Part shown: one piece after another, positions 52,247-61,407 of the stretch
Position numbering within the stretch: position 1 is the first letter of the stretch
How the letters are laid out: the number at the start of each line of letters is the position of its first letter
Source of the DNA: Methanoculleus sp. UBA430
Lineage (GTDB): Archaea; Halobacteriota; Methanomicrobia; Methanomicrobiales; Methanoculleaceae
Direction of reading: 5' to 3'
Length of the DNA: 64,000 bases
Assembly: GCF_002506585.1 (NCBI RefSeq)
Contig: NZ_DAXW01000015.1
Location: forward strand, 220 to 64,219
Position numbers and translations under genes: made by a program
The notes under the pieces: generated by a model
Databases searched by the model: none
The model's input: only the letters and a program-made list of their open reading frames with translations
What the model was told of the DNA's origin: nothing

Positions 52247-53250
52247 CTCCGTCTTTTTTTGACGTTCTTCTTGAACCGGTAGTAACTCAGGGGGTGGTTG
52301 ACCCGCTCGCAGTCCTTATCCCGGTTCGCGCAGAGCCCGAAGGTGCGCATGGTGGCGCACGACGGAGGGGTATATTCGGTGCCGCCCCGGCCGGAGATGT
52401 GCTCCACCTGGTACATCGTCATATCGAGGTCGAAATCGGGCGCCCGCGCGAAGATCTCCGCAATGCCGGTGGTGTTCATCCCGACCGTATGGAGAAACGA
52501 CGTGATAGCAAACCGACCCATATGCGTCAGGTTCGCTCCTGAGGTGATCGCCTGGATGAGCGCGTTGATGCAAGGCGGGAAGGCCATCTCCTTGATCTCG
52601 CCGAACTCTTCGAGGCTCTGCTGCTGGCGCAGCGCGGCGATCTCGCTCGTGACCGGTCCAAGACGTTCGCAGATCCCGGGCGGGACCCGGAGCGGAAGTT
52701 GATCGACGAGGATGACCCGGATCCGCTCCCGGATGAGTTCGTCGATCTCGCCGGCTTCAAGGCTCACTGCCCCCTGTTGCACATCCCTGTTCACGAGCCG
52801 CCAGCGCTTGTCGCGCAGGTGCGGCACCAGTTCAACGTAATCGGCGACCCGGAGGGTCGTTGTCCCGGTACTGATGCCGATACTCCAGGCAACGAACCGC
52901 CGTATCTCCGGGTCCTCGGTCGCGAGGAAGAAGGATGCGCGTTCGGCCTCGTAGCGTGCAAGGCGGTCGATGAGGGACCGGTCGCCGAGGCAGGAGACCA
53001 GCATCCGCGCAAGGGCATAACTTGCAATCTCAAGTTCGGGTTTGATATTCTGCGGTCTTTCGTCGGAAAACTCTCTCTTCGCGGAGAGGGCCTCGATGAC
53101 CCGCTCCTTTGCCCGCTCGAGCGCCACGGCGCCCGGGCTGCTTGCGAGAAACTCTTCGAGCGACTCCACGTGCCGGCGAGCCAGTTGCTGGGACTCTTTT
53201 AAAAAGGGGTATTTAGTGAGTTCTTTGCGGTCGAGTACAACATCCATCAA
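52243..53250 (-). CDS. priL: DNA primase large subunit PriL
   Basis: A 335-residue archaeal PriL. The helical N-terminal domain (about 1-190) leads to the iron-sulfur domain with Cys at FPPCINALI, PSCATMRTFGLC and DKDCERVNHP, the four ligands of the 4Fe-4S cluster that is needed for primer initiation. It partners with PriS, which is not in the window. Its start overlaps the pcn stop by four bases (ATGA-type), so clamp and primase subunits are cotranscribed. Confidence 0.94.
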   Translation of the reverse strand: MMDVVLDRKELTKYPFLKESQQLARRHVESLEEFLASSPGAVALERAKERVIEALSAKREFSDERPQNIKPELEIASYALARMLVSCLGDRSLIDRLARYEAERASFFLATEDPEIRRFVAWSIGISTGTTTLRVADYVELVPHLRDKRWRLVNRDVQQGAVSLEAGEIDELIRERIRVILVDQLPLRVPPGICERLGPVTSEIAALRQQQSLEEFGEIKEMAFPPCINALIQAITSGANLTHMGRFAITSFLHTVGMNTTGIAEIFARAPDFDLDMTMYQVEHISGRGGTEYTPPSCATMRTFGLCANRDKDCERVNHPLSYYRFKKNVKKRRS

Positions 53251-53990
53251 TCAGCCTCGATCCGAGGGGCAAGGAGGTAATCCACACGGCCGTTCCCGTC
53301 CGCAATGTCAAAGACAAACCGTACCGGGTGATCGATGCCGAGGTAGACTTCCACCTCGTCCGCGCGTGCCATGACCCGGCCCATATCCTTTAAGTAGTCG
53401 ATCGAGAAGAGGGAGCGGGCCTGCACCGGGTTCAAGGCGACGAGCTGGTCCTCACCGAGCGCGAGTTTGATCTGGTCGGTATCTCCCTCTGCCTCCATGT
53501 AGAAGGTCATGGTTTCGGGGTCGATCCCGAGAGCAATCTTATCGGAGATGACGGCAGCCGCTTTGATGGCGCTGTTCAGCGCATCTCCTGATATGACCGC
53601 CTTCCCCGGGAGGTCGATCCCCGGCGGGTTCGGATCTTTCCGTATGGTATTGACGTCGAGGAGCGTGACCGAGTAGCGGTAGCCGCCGAAGCTCAGTTCC
53701 AGTTTCCGCTCTTCATCGAGCAGGCTCAAGGTCAGCGCGTCGCCTTTCCCCATCATCCCGAGGATGTTCTTCATCTTGGCGATATCCAGGCCCAGTTCTC
53801 CAGCAGTCGCCGAAAAGGAGTTGAACGCCGTGCTCTGGAGTTCCAGGGAGACCATGGCCACGTTTGCGGTATCGACGGCTCGCGTCCGGATCCCATCCTC
53901 GGCCGTATGCAGGCGGCACTCCGTCACCAGTGCGGCGATCGCGTCGATGGATTCCCGAAATATATCTGCATCAATCGTTGCCTTTAACAT
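53247..53990 (-). CDS. pcn: DNA polymerase sliding clamp PCNA
   Basis: A 247-residue PCNA. MLKATIDADIFRESIDAIAALV begins the first repeat, and LEDEERKLELSFG-like and YLLAPRIEAD stretches mark the interdomain connector and C-terminus used by PIP-box partners. It forms a homotrimeric ring that tethers polymerase, Fen1 and ligase. It is first in a two-gene minus-strand operon with priL. ATTATATACTT (minus strand, near 54024) is its TATA box. Confidence 0.96.
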   Translation of the reverse strand: MLKATIDADIFRESIDAIAALVTECRLHTAEDGIRTRAVDTANVAMVSLELQSTAFNSFSATAGELGLDIAKMKNILGMMGKGDALTLSLLDEERKLELSFGGYRYSVTLLDVNTIRKDPNPPGIDLPGKAVISGDALNSAIKAAAVISDKIALGIDPETMTFYMEAEGDTDQIKLALGEDQLVALNPVQARSLFSIDYLKDMGRVMARADEVEVYLGIDHPVRFVFDIADGNGRVDYLLAPRIEAD

Positions 53991-54199
53991 TGTGACCCCT
54001 TAGTAAACTCTCGTTGAAAGTATATAATCGCGCTATTCATTATAGTGCTTTACGATATACCCTAACTGCCCTGTATGCCGGCACCGGGTGCAACCCTATA
54101 CATTCATAGTTAACTGCACCAAATACCGTACATAATCTCCTGATCATGCTGATGACATAAGTAACCGTCTGTCGGCCTCAAGCGGAGGGTATTCTCGCA

Positions 54200-54811
54200 A
54201 TGGGTTCTCAATGGACAAAAGACAGCGTCTATAGAAAGGCGATGAAGGCCGGATACCGGGCACGGGCCGCCTATAAACTGCTGGAGATCCAGCAGAAGAA
54301 CGAGATCATCAGGCCGAGCGACAATGTCGTCGACCTCGGGGCGGCGCCGGGCAGCTGGCTGCAGGTGCTCCGCGATCTGACCGGAGGGAAGGTCATCGGC
54401 GTGGATCTCAATCCGATTGCGCCCATGGAAGGCGTCACCACCATCGTCGGGGATTTCACCGATCCCGGGGTGCAGGAACGCATCCGTGAGGAGGCCGGCG
54501 GGATCGTCAACGTCGTGGTCTCCGACGCCTCACCGAAACTCTCGGGCCAGAAGAGTTACGATCAGGCCCGTGCGATAGGGCTTGGGGAGGATGCCCTGGC
54601 GTTTGCGTGCACGATCTTAAAGCCCGGCGGCAACATGGTGATCAAGTCGTTCCAGGGTGAACTCTTCGGGGAACTGCTCGCTGAAACAAGAAAACACTTC
54701 TATTCCGTTCGGGGGTACAGGACGAAGGCGTCACGGAAAGGGAGTGCCGAGACCTACATTATTGCAAAGAAATTCAAAGGAACATGCGATGGTGCTGAAG
54801 GACCCCTATAA
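54200..54811 (+). CDS. rlmE: 23S rRNA 2'-O-ribose methyltransferase RlmE (FtsJ)
   Basis: A 203-residue FtsJ-type enzyme. YRKAMKAGYRARAAYKL, GAAPGSWLQVL (AdoMet loop) and VVVSDASPKLSG are present, with the K-D-K-E catalytic set recognisable (Lys in RARAAYKL, Asp in SDASP, Lys in MVIKSFQG, Glu near AETYI). It methylates U2552-equivalent of 23S rRNA. GGAGGG lies ten bases before the ATG. Its end overlaps the moaA start by 23 bases. Confidence 0.93.
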   Translation: MGSQWTKDSVYRKAMKAGYRARAAYKLLEIQQKNEIIRPSDNVVDLGAAPGSWLQVLRDLTGGKVIGVDLNPIAPMEGVTTIVGDFTDPGVQERIREEAGGIVNVVVSDASPKLSGQKSYDQARAIGLGEDALAFACTILKPGGNMVIKSFQGELFGELLAETRKHFYSVRGYRTKASRKGSAETYIIAKKFKGTCDGAEGPL

Positions 54812-55667
54812 CCGAACCGTGACCAACCTCAGGATCAGCCTGACACCCCGGTGCAACCTGCGGTGCATCTACTGCCACGCCGAGGGCGAAGTGGGACCGG
54901 AGGAGCAGATGAGCGCCGAAGATATCGCCGAACTGATGCGGGTGGGCGTGCAGTTCGGTATCAAGAGCATAAAGTTCACCGGCGGGGAGCCCCTCCTCCG
55001 CCGCGACCTCGTCGATATCATCCGTTCCGTGCCGCAGGGCGTCGAGTCCTCCCTGACGACGAACGGGACGCTCCTCGCCGCAAAGGCGGCAGAACTCAAA
55101 GAGGCCGGGCTTGCCCGGGTGAACGTCAGCCTCGATACCCTCCGTCCCGAGCGCTACCGGCAAATCACGGGAAAGGACTGCCTCGCGGATGTCCTTGTGG
55201 GGATCGATGCGGCGATCGAGGTCGGCCTGACCCCGGTCAAGTTGAACATGGTGCTTCTCGAGGGCATCAATGAGGATGAACTGGACGACTTCATGGCGTT
55301 CGTCCGGGACAAACCCGATCTCATCCTGCAGGTCATCGAGCTGATGGAGTTCAACGAGTGCAAGTTCCACGGGGACGTGGACAGCGTCGAACAGGACTTG
55401 AACGAGCGGGCAACCCGGGTCGTCACACGGAGGATGCACCACCGGAAGAAGTACTGCCTCGACGGCGCCGAGGTCGAGGTGGTCCGGCCTCTCCACAACA
55501 CGGAGTTCTGCGGGTTCTGCAACCGCCTGCGCGTGACCTCGGATGGAAAACTCAAACCCTGTCTTCTGCGGAGCGATAACCTGGTCGATATCAGGGGCAA
55601 GCATGGCAAGGAACTCGAAGACGCGTTTCGCGAGGCAGTCAGCAGGCGCAAGCCGTTCTTTACGTAA
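54789..55667 (+). CDS. moaA: GTP 3',8-cyclase MoaA
   Basis: A 292-residue radical SAM enzyme. The N-terminal cluster motif CNLRCIYC (C-x3-C-x2-C) and FTGGEPLLRRD bind cluster and AdoMet; the second cluster is held by the C-terminal CGFCNRLRVTSDGKLKPC. It starts molybdopterin (here pterin for W/Mo formylmethanofuran and formate dehydrogenases) synthesis from GTP. The ATG at 54789 is within rlmE, so the genes are coupled. MoaA from archaea lacks the C-terminal GG tail of E. coli, as here. Confidence 0.94.
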   Translation: MVLKDPYNRTVTNLRISLTPRCNLRCIYCHAEGEVGPEEQMSAEDIAELMRVGVQFGIKSIKFTGGEPLLRRDLVDIIRSVPQGVESSLTTNGTLLAAKAAELKEAGLARVNVSLDTLRPERYRQITGKDCLADVLVGIDAAIEVGLTPVKLNMVLLEGINEDELDDFMAFVRDKPDLILQVIELMEFNECKFHGDVDSVEQDLNERATRVVTRRMHHRKKYCLDGAEVEVVRPLHNTEFCGFCNRLRVTSDGKLKPCLLRSDNLVDIRGKHGKELEDAFREAVSRRKPFFT

Positions 55668-55671
55668 CGAC

Positions 55672-55720
55672 GATTGGCCTTGCAGGCCAATCGGAGTTTG
55701 AGAAAACGCGGAGCGTTTTC
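55672..55720 (+). repeat. Two adjacent short-loop hairpins after moaA
   Basis: GATTGGCCT/AGGCCAATC (9-bp stem, loop of three, 55672-55692) and GAAAACGC/GCGTTTTC (8-bp stem, loop of three, 55702-55720 with flanks) follow moaA immediately. They share the three-base loop design of the hairpin in the tandem array downstream. Confidence 0.75.
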
Positions 55721-55808
55721 GAGGACGATGTTCGGCCGTGGCCCACAATCCCCGGCCCACCCTCCTCTCCTCCTGCCACCGGCCATCACCCCGGGAAGGC
55801 ACCCATCT

Positions 55809-55831
55809 TTTCGCACCTGCGGTGCTCGTGC
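55809..55831 (+). repeat. 23-bp dispersed repeat, second copy
   Basis: Identical to the complement of 40651-40673. It directly precedes the 99-bp tandem array. Confidence 0.75.
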
Positions 55832-55850
55832 TGTTCCGGCCAATCGCCGC

Positions 55851-56147
55851 TTACACCTGGCGGTGTTCGAACTCCTGCCGTTCCGCCCATCGCAACTCGA
55901 AAATTGCTCCGCAATTTTCTCGTGCTCCGGACGTTCCGCCCGTCGCAACTTACACCTGACGGTGTTCGAACTCCTGCCGTTCCGCCCGTCGCAACTCGAA
56001 AATTGCTCCGCAATTTTCTCGTGCTCCGGACGTTCCGCCCGTCGCAACTTACACCTGGCGGTGTTCGAACTCTTGCCGTTCCGCCCATCGCAACTCGAAA
56101 ATTGCTCCGCAATTTTCTCGTGCTCCGGACGTTCCGCCCGTCGCATC
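55851..56147 (+). repeat. Tandem array of three 99-bp units with internal hairpins
   Basis: Three near-identical units begin at 55851, 55950 and 56049. Each begins TTACACCTG and carries the hairpin GAAAATTGC-TCC-GCAATTTTC (for example 55899-55919) between two copies of a GTTCCGCCC(G/A)TCGCAAC block, so there is a sub-repeat within the unit. The 99-bp length keeps frames open on both strands, so long reading frames here are artefacts. It is not a CRISPR: units are contiguous and have no variable spacers. Confidence 0.9.
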
Positions 56148-56194
56148 CTGCACTGAAGGAACATTTTTTGTACCACTCTCCCCAATAGGAGAGT

Positions 56195-56704
56195 ATGCTG
56201 GAAATGAACGAATATGGCCGCGTCATGCAGAAACTGTATGGCAAATCGCTGATCCTGGAGAGCCCGAACGATTTCCATCCGGTCCTGTACTTCTACTTCA
56301 CCGATGCCATCGCCCACATCGATTTTACCCTCGGCATCCTGACCTACAATATCATGTCGCCCCGGAATATCATGAGCATGGAGTACATGCGGTGGCGCGT
56401 GGACCAGGAGAAGATCGGGGAGCGGGTATACTTCCCCGACTTCGTCAACTGGCTCAAAGAGGAGCACCCGGAGAAGTTCGGCGAACTCCCGATGCTCTGG
56501 TCCGGGGTCTACGACCGCGACGATCCCGCCCAGTACCGGGCCTTCCGGATCGTGCTCAACCCCGACGACACGCAGGCGATGCCGGCCGAATACTTTTCGA
56601 TGTTCATCGATGAGTTCTTCGACCCGAAGTTCATCAAACAGCTTTACAAGACCTCATCGCTTGCCCGCCTCTTCGACGAGTATGCGGCGAAGAAGGCTGC
56701 ATAA
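56195..56704 (+). CDS. Conserved hypothetical soluble protein, 169 residues
   Basis: I do not recognise this family. The protein is rich in aromatic residues (HPVLYFYFTDAIAHIDFTLG; FVNWLKEEHPEKFGELPMLW), has no signal or membrane helix, and ends in a basic tail (YAAKKAA). ACATTTTTTG (56161-56170) lies about 27 bases before the ATG at 56195, suggesting leaderless mRNA, while an alternative ATG at 56204 has GGAGAG upstream. It precedes the M20 peptidase by 11 bases and probably shares its transcript. Confidence 0.65.
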   Translation: MLEMNEYGRVMQKLYGKSLILESPNDFHPVLYFYFTDAIAHIDFTLGILTYNIMSPRNIMSMEYMRWRVDQEKIGERVYFPDFVNWLKEEHPEKFGELPMLWSGVYDRDDPAQYRAFRIVLNPDDTQAMPAEYFSMFIDEFFDPKFIKQLYKTSSLARLFDEYAAKKAA

Positions 56705-56715
56705 GGAGATCACGC

Positions 56716-57885
56716 ATGGATGTTGCCCGACTGACTTCATCACTCATCCGGATCCGGAGCGAGAACCCGCCGGGGAATACCGCTGACGTCGTCGCGTTCA
56801 TAACGGAGTTCCTCAACTCAATCGGGGTCAAGAGCCGCGTCGTTGCGCATCCCGGCGGCCGGGAGAACCTCATCACGACCGGACCGGACCCCCGGCTCCT
56901 CCTCTGCGGCCACATCGACGTTGTCCCCTCCATTCCCGACGACTGGACGCACGACCCCCATAGCGGGGAGATTGCCGGCGGCTACGTCTGGGGGAGGGGC
57001 GCCACCGACATGAAAGGGGGTTGCGCCGCCCTTCTTGCCGCCTACCGGGATCTCGTCGAGAGCGGCGTGGAGCCGAAGGCGCAGTTCGCCTTTGTCTGCG
57101 ACGAGGAGACCGGCGGGGAGCATGGTATCCGGTCGCTTCTTGCGCAGGATCTCCTCAAACCCTGCGATTGCCTGATAGCCGAGCCGACGCCGGCGATGAG
57201 CCCGGCAGTCGGCCAGAAAGGCCTCTACCGGGTCAACCTCTCCTTCCGCGGCAGGCCCGGCCACAGCTCCCTCTACCCTCTTGTCGGGAAGAGCGCCGTC
57301 ATGGCGGCCTTCGACCTCATCGGTTACCTGCGGGAGGTCCACGCGCACCCGTTCCCGCCCGGCGAAGACCTGCAACCGCTTGTCGCGCAGTCCGCCCGGC
57401 TCTTTTCCGAGACATTCGGGATCGAAGGCGGGGACAACATCCTCACGCGGGTGATGTTCAATCCAGGAAGGATCGAGGGTGGCGAGAAGGCGAACATCGT
57501 GGCGGAGCAGTGCCGGATGGAACTCGACGTCCGGGTGCCGTGGGGCTGCTCCCTTGATGCCCTCCGCAGAGGCATCGCCGAACATGCCCCGGATGCCGTG
57601 ATACAGGAGACAGACGTCGCCGAACCGAGCCTGACACCCCCGGACGCCCGGATCGTCCGGACGCTCTGCGCCGAGGTGGAGCGGGTCTACGGTGCCCCGG
57701 CGGTCCCGTTCCTCCAGTGGGCCGCAAGCGACGCGAAGTACCTCCGCGATAAGGGGTTCGATGTCGTGGAGTACGGGCCGGGAGAGATTCCGACGCTGCA
57801 CGCGGTGGATGAGCGGGTCTCGATAGAGCAGCTCAAGAGAGCGGTGGACGTGTACCGGGGGGTCATCCGGGCGTACTCCGGGTGA
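56716..57885 (+). CDS. M20 family peptidase (ArgE/DapE-type deacylase)
   Basis: A 389-residue di-zinc hydrolase. The first metal His is in LLCGHIDVVPS, the bridging Asp in GATDMKGG, and the catalytic Glu pair in CDEETGGEHG; the last His ligand is in IPTLHAVDERV. A central dimerisation domain covers about 180-290. Candidates are N-acetylornithine deacetylase, succinyl-diaminopimelate desuccinylase, or peptide hydrolysis; the lysine genes lie 6 kb away on the other strand, so no specific assignment is justified. Confidence 0.85.
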   Translation: MDVARLTSSLIRIRSENPPGNTADVVAFITEFLNSIGVKSRVVAHPGGRENLITTGPDPRLLLCGHIDVVPSIPDDWTHDPHSGEIAGGYVWGRGATDMKGGCAALLAAYRDLVESGVEPKAQFAFVCDEETGGEHGIRSLLAQDLLKPCDCLIAEPTPAMSPAVGQKGLYRVNLSFRGRPGHSSLYPLVGKSAVMAAFDLIGYLREVHAHPFPPGEDLQPLVAQSARLFSETFGIEGGDNILTRVMFNPGRIEGGEKANIVAEQCRMELDVRVPWGCSLDALRRGIAEHAPDAVIQETDVAEPSLTPPDARIVRTLCAEVERVYGAPAVPFLQWAASDAKYLRDKGFDVVEYGPGEIPTLHAVDERVSIEQLKRAVDVYRGVIRAYSG

Positions 57886-57940
57886 AAAACAGGTTGTTCC
57901 AGTACAGGCTGCCCTGCCGGCCCCTGTGCACCTATGCTCT

Positions 57941-59287
57941 CTATTCTTTGTAATTGACGACCGACTGGCCATCCTGCCGGACTGCTGATATAACCTGACC
58001 GACTACCGATCTGATATCACTGCAAAGGGTGGCGTCCGACTTCACGATGAGGACGATCGACGCCAGATAAACGGCGGCATGGACAATGAAGAACGCGAGG
58101 GTGCCGTACCAGCCGGCAGTCCCGATCTCATTGATATATCCCCTGTTTACGTAAAGAATTCCCCAGGAGAGAGGAAACTCGATGTAGACCACAACCTGAA
58201 GGAGATAGAATACGATCATGTTCCTGAGCGAGCCGACCAGCAGCAGGGCGTAAAACGGGGTGAGCCAGACCAGATACTGTGGGCTGTGGAACTTGGTGCA
58301 GAAGATGACCGAGAACAGGGTGACGGCAATGAGAACAAGAAGCCTGCGTGGGCTCTCGACGCCTCTGACCCAGGAGACAAGGACCAGTGAGCCGACGATA
58401 CCGATCATGAGGGGATACATGGCAAGGGAGATGATATCCTCGGTAATTGGTATGTGGAGCAGCCCATTGAGGATGCTGTACAGTGTGTACGTCACGGTAT
58501 TGGCATAGACCCCGACGCCTGTGCCGGTGGCAAAAAGAAACGGTCTGTACCAGTCCTGCACCAGAAAGATCATCGGGACCAGGAGGATCACGCTGCACCC
58601 GGCGGCTACTTTCAAGAACGAGACGATCTCTGTTTTTCGCGATGTTTTAGACGCATTGAACGGGATGAGGAAAGGAGCGGCGATGATGGGGAAGACTTTC
58701 GTGAAGAAGCCCAGGATGACTGCAAGGTAACCCCTGACCGGCATGCCGTAGATCGCGGCGAATACGCCGAGAACAAAGAGGAACGTGGGGAACGAGTCGT
58801 ACTTCGTCAGGATGAAATATGACGCTGCAAACGCCGTGGCATACAGGAACGCTGCCCTGAAAGCCTGTTTATCGTCGAACAGGCGCAACCCGATGAGGTA
58901 CACGAGGAACAGCGTGAGGATATCGAAGAAGGCCATAAGCACCTGAAATCCGGTGACGTATGCGTTAGGATCGTTCGCGATCACAGTGGGAATAAGCGGT
59001 ATCAGAACCGGGATCATGAACAAGAACGGGTACTCGACGGAAAAGTCGACGTAGGGAATCTGCCCGTTCAGCACGTTCGCCGCGTACCCGAAATATACCG
59101 AGATGTCAAAGAGATCGACGAACGAGTTAAAGAGCGAGACCGTAAGGAAGAGCACCATCAACTTTGTGACGATCGAGGTAATTCCGAGGAGGGAGAGATT
59201 GCGGGCCAGGGTCTGGCGATCGATGTTCGGTATTGTCAGTCCGCAGACGGAGCACGATGAAGCAGAACTTCTCTTCCCTTTCCTCAT
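57941..59287 (-). CDS. Multi-pass membrane glycosyltransferase-like protein (GT87/DUF2029 type)
   Basis: A 448-residue protein with about ten to eleven transmembrane helices after a Ser-rich start with one CxxC. The extracytoplasmic DISVYFGYAANVLNGQIPYVDFSVEYPFLF follows the acidic pattern of polyprenyl-phosphate mannosyltransferases, and HSPQYLVWLTPF is a typical later motif. It probably uses a lipid-linked sugar. A minus-strand CATATACTGT box (near 59311) predicts leaderless transcription from the ATG at 59287. It opens the surface-glycan region. Confidence 0.75.
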   Translation of the reverse strand: MRKGKRSSASSCSVCGLTIPNIDRQTLARNLSLLGITSIVTKLMVLFLTVSLFNSFVDLFDISVYFGYAANVLNGQIPYVDFSVEYPFLFMIPVLIPLIPTVIANDPNAYVTGFQVLMAFFDILTLFLVYLIGLRLFDDKQAFRAAFLYATAFAASYFILTKYDSFPTFLFVLGVFAAIYGMPVRGYLAVILGFFTKVFPIIAAPFLIPFNASKTSRKTEIVSFLKVAAGCSVILLVPMIFLVQDWYRPFLFATGTGVGVYANTVTYTLYSILNGLLHIPITEDIISLAMYPLMIGIVGSLVLVSWVRGVESPRRLLVLIAVTLFSVIFCTKFHSPQYLVWLTPFYALLLVGSLRNMIVFYLLQVVVYIEFPLSWGILYVNRGYINEIGTAGWYGTLAFFIVHAAVYLASIVLIVKSDATLCSDIRSVVGQVISAVRQDGQSVVNYKE

Positions 59288-59647
59288 ATGTCAATGTTTG
59301 TTCATACAGTATATGAGGGTGTCTCTTCGCAACAGGCCGGAAATAGACAATCTCCCGATAAACCCGAGGGAATCCTTACCAGAGGGAACCCTTGGTTTTT
59401 CCAGTCTCGGGAATGCGTTGCACCCTTTAATCCGGCCTATCTCCGGCAGTTGCCCCGGTCGTCGTGGAACTGGTTGAGGTGTTTCGATCTCTTGCCGCCG
59501 GGTCACTCCCGCATGAGCGCGGTGTTCGTCGGGCGGCACTCCAGCGCCCCTGTATTTGTTTTTCGAAGCCTGGATTCATCACGTTCTGGAACGCAATTAC
59601 GATGGATCGACAGTCTTTAATCATTATCAAAAAAACACTTCCCTCAA
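59288..59647. other. 360-bp divergent promoter region
   Basis: Leaderless promoters are predicted at both ends: CATATACTGT for the minus-strand gene, and AGTCTTTAATCA (59610-59621) for the plus-strand gene. The middle has no convincing frame. Confidence 0.45.
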
Positions 59648-60649
59648 ATGTCTTCAAGACGACCCATACGACTTATAAGTGCCATCGGTATTGCCGTTTT
59701 TCTGGTGATCCTCATAAACCTCGATACTCCTGCGATCCTCGCCGCCCTGCTCTCTGTGAATATACACTACCTGATCGCAGCTCTCCTGGTCAACGGACTG
59801 ATCGTCGTCATCAAAGCAAAAAAGTGGAACATCATCGTGGACTCGATCCGCCCTGGTTTCTCCCTGTGGCAGAGTGTCATCGGGTTTTTGATCGGTTTTT
59901 CCCTCTCCACCCTGACGCCGGGGAAGGTGGGCGATGCCGTCCGGTGCCTGTATGTCAAGAACGATTCATGTACGACCGGGATGGCACTTTCGACCGTTGC
60001 AATCGATCGGATAATCGATCTGGCTCTTTTATTTGCGTTCGGAATAGTCGCCCTGATCGCCTTCTCGGTCATCGTCGGCGTGGAGATCCTCTCGGGCGGG
60101 CTGCTGCTCATCCTCGTGTGCGCTATCGCCTTTGGCATCTATGCGGTCTCTCGCAAGACATACATGGAGAAGATCCTCCGGCCGTTCTTTGCCGCCCTTG
60201 TCCCGCCCCGATACCGCGACCAGTTATCAGGGTATTTCAATGACTTCTATACCGGGCTCGATACGTTTCTTGCTTCGCGCCGGCAGCTGCTGGAATGCAC
60301 CGGGGTCGGGATTGCGTCATGGATACTGGCGGTGATATATGCCTCTCTTCTCGGGAGGTCCATCGGCATCGACGTGGGCTACTACATGTTCCTCGTGATC
60401 CCGATCATCAGCATGCTGGATCTCCTTCCGATCAGCATATCGGGTGTCGGAACCCGGGACGCCACGCTGCTCTACCTCTTTGGCATCGTCGGGATCGCTC
60501 CCGAGACGGCTATTGCCTTCTCGATCCTCTATCTGGTCTTTAGTTACTGGTTTGTCGCGCTCGTGGGACTGCTCTTCTGGCTCCTGTATCCCGTTCCGCT
60601 CACCGGGCTCAGTGACACCGGAGTGCCTGCGCAGCAGAGCGAGGCCTGA
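59648..60649 (+). CDS. Flippase-like/UPF0104 (LPG synthase TM region) protein
   Basis: A 333-residue membrane protein with about eight helices. SLSTLTPGKVGDAVRCLYVK near residue 95 and LPISISGVGTRDATLLYLFG near 270 are the two signature blocks of the UPF0104/AglD C-terminal family. Such proteins move or modify polyprenyl-linked sugars or lipids. The TATA box 28 bases upstream suggests leaderless mRNA. Its neighbours are glycan genes, which supports a role in N-glycan or glycolipid export. Confidence 0.82.
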   Translation: MSSRRPIRLISAIGIAVFLVILINLDTPAILAALLSVNIHYLIAALLVNGLIVVIKAKKWNIIVDSIRPGFSLWQSVIGFLIGFSLSTLTPGKVGDAVRCLYVKNDSCTTGMALSTVAIDRIIDLALLFAFGIVALIAFSVIVGVEILSGGLLLILVCAIAFGIYAVSRKTYMEKILRPFFAALVPPRYRDQLSGYFNDFYTGLDTFLASRRQLLECTGVGIASWILAVIYASLLGRSIGIDVGYYMFLVIPIISMLDLLPISISGVGTRDATLLYLFGIVGIAPETAIAFSILYLVFSYWFVALVGLLFWLLYPVPLTGLSDTGVPAQQSEA

Positions 60650-60686
60650 TCTCTTCATCACGGTGCGTCGGGGTCCAGCGCCCCCA

Positions 60687-61394
60687 TCACTCTTTGCGGC
60701 CGACAATGCCCACGGCGTAACTGTAGTACTCCCTGAGCGGGAAGTATTTCTCGAGTCTTGCGAGTTTCCGTCGAGCAGGGAACGGAAGGATCTCTCTGTC
60801 GTTCGTCGCGAGAACCGGTGTTGCCTGGAGCCCGAAGCACTGCCCGACCTCGATGCCAGCATCCTCAAGCGTGGCCCTCAGCCGTATCGGGGAGTAGTCC
60901 TCCTCGTACCCGAACTCGAACCGTTTCATCCGGTAAGCAACCTCTTTCCCGATTTTATACCAGAGGCAGAAGGTGTTCGGGACGATCACGATCACCTCTC
61001 CGCCCCTCCGGGTAACTCTCGCCATCTCGGCGACCGCTGCAACGTTTGCAGGGTGTGGAAAGTGTTCGATCACGCCCGAGTTGTAGACGAGATCACAGCT
61101 CCCGTTGCGGAGAGGTATCCGGAAGATGTCGCCCTGAAGAGGTGCGTCGCAGCTCCTTTTTGCAATCCTGAGAGCGTTTGCCGAGATATCGAGCCCGATC
61201 GTCCTGTGCCGCGGGGAGAAGATACGGAGGGTCTGTCCTGTACCGCAGCCCGCCTCGCAGACGGTTGAACCTGCCGGGAGCGCGCGCTCGATCTCTGTCA
61301 TGAAGTCGAGGTATCTGATGCTGTAATCGCTCGTGATCTGTTCTTTACCCCAGATTCTGTCCCAGAGTTCTGCGTCGTGGTGCGGCTCCTGCAT
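60687..61394 (-). CDS. Class I SAM-dependent methyltransferase
   Basis: A 235-residue methyltransferase. Motif I is VCEAGCGTGQTLRI near residue 45, followed by the acidic strand end GLDIS, and DLVYNSGVIEHFPH as motif IV. The C-terminal half is typical of small-molecule methyltransferases in glycan or quinone paths. The start at 61394 (MQEPHHDAELWDRIWG) has GAGGGAT upstream; the longer frame to 61448 overlaps the neighbouring glycosyltransferase. It follows that gene by 13 bases and is cotranscribed. Confidence 0.85.
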   Translation of the reverse strand: MQEPHHDAELWDRIWGKEQITSDYSIRYLDFMTEIERALPAGSTVCEAGCGTGQTLRIFSPRHRTIGLDISANALRIAKRSCDAPLQGDIFRIPLRNGSCDLVYNSGVIEHFPHPANVAAVAEMARVTRRGGEVIVIVPNTFCLWYKIGKEVAYRMKRFEFGYEEDYSPIRLRATLEDAGIEVGQCFGLQATPVLATNDREILPFPARRKLARLEKYFPLREYYSYAVGIVGRKE

Positions 61395-61407
61395 ATCTCC
61401 ATCCCTC

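Noticed and set aside
55851..56147. CRISPR array
   Set aside because: The repeated units are contiguous with no variable spacers, and no cas gene is present.
55154..56467. A 437-residue minus-strand frame, and 152-160-residue frames on both strands, across the repeat field
   Set aside because: The 99-bp unit is a multiple of three and lacks stops in several frames, so open frames arise automatically; the minus-strand frame also runs antisense through moaA.
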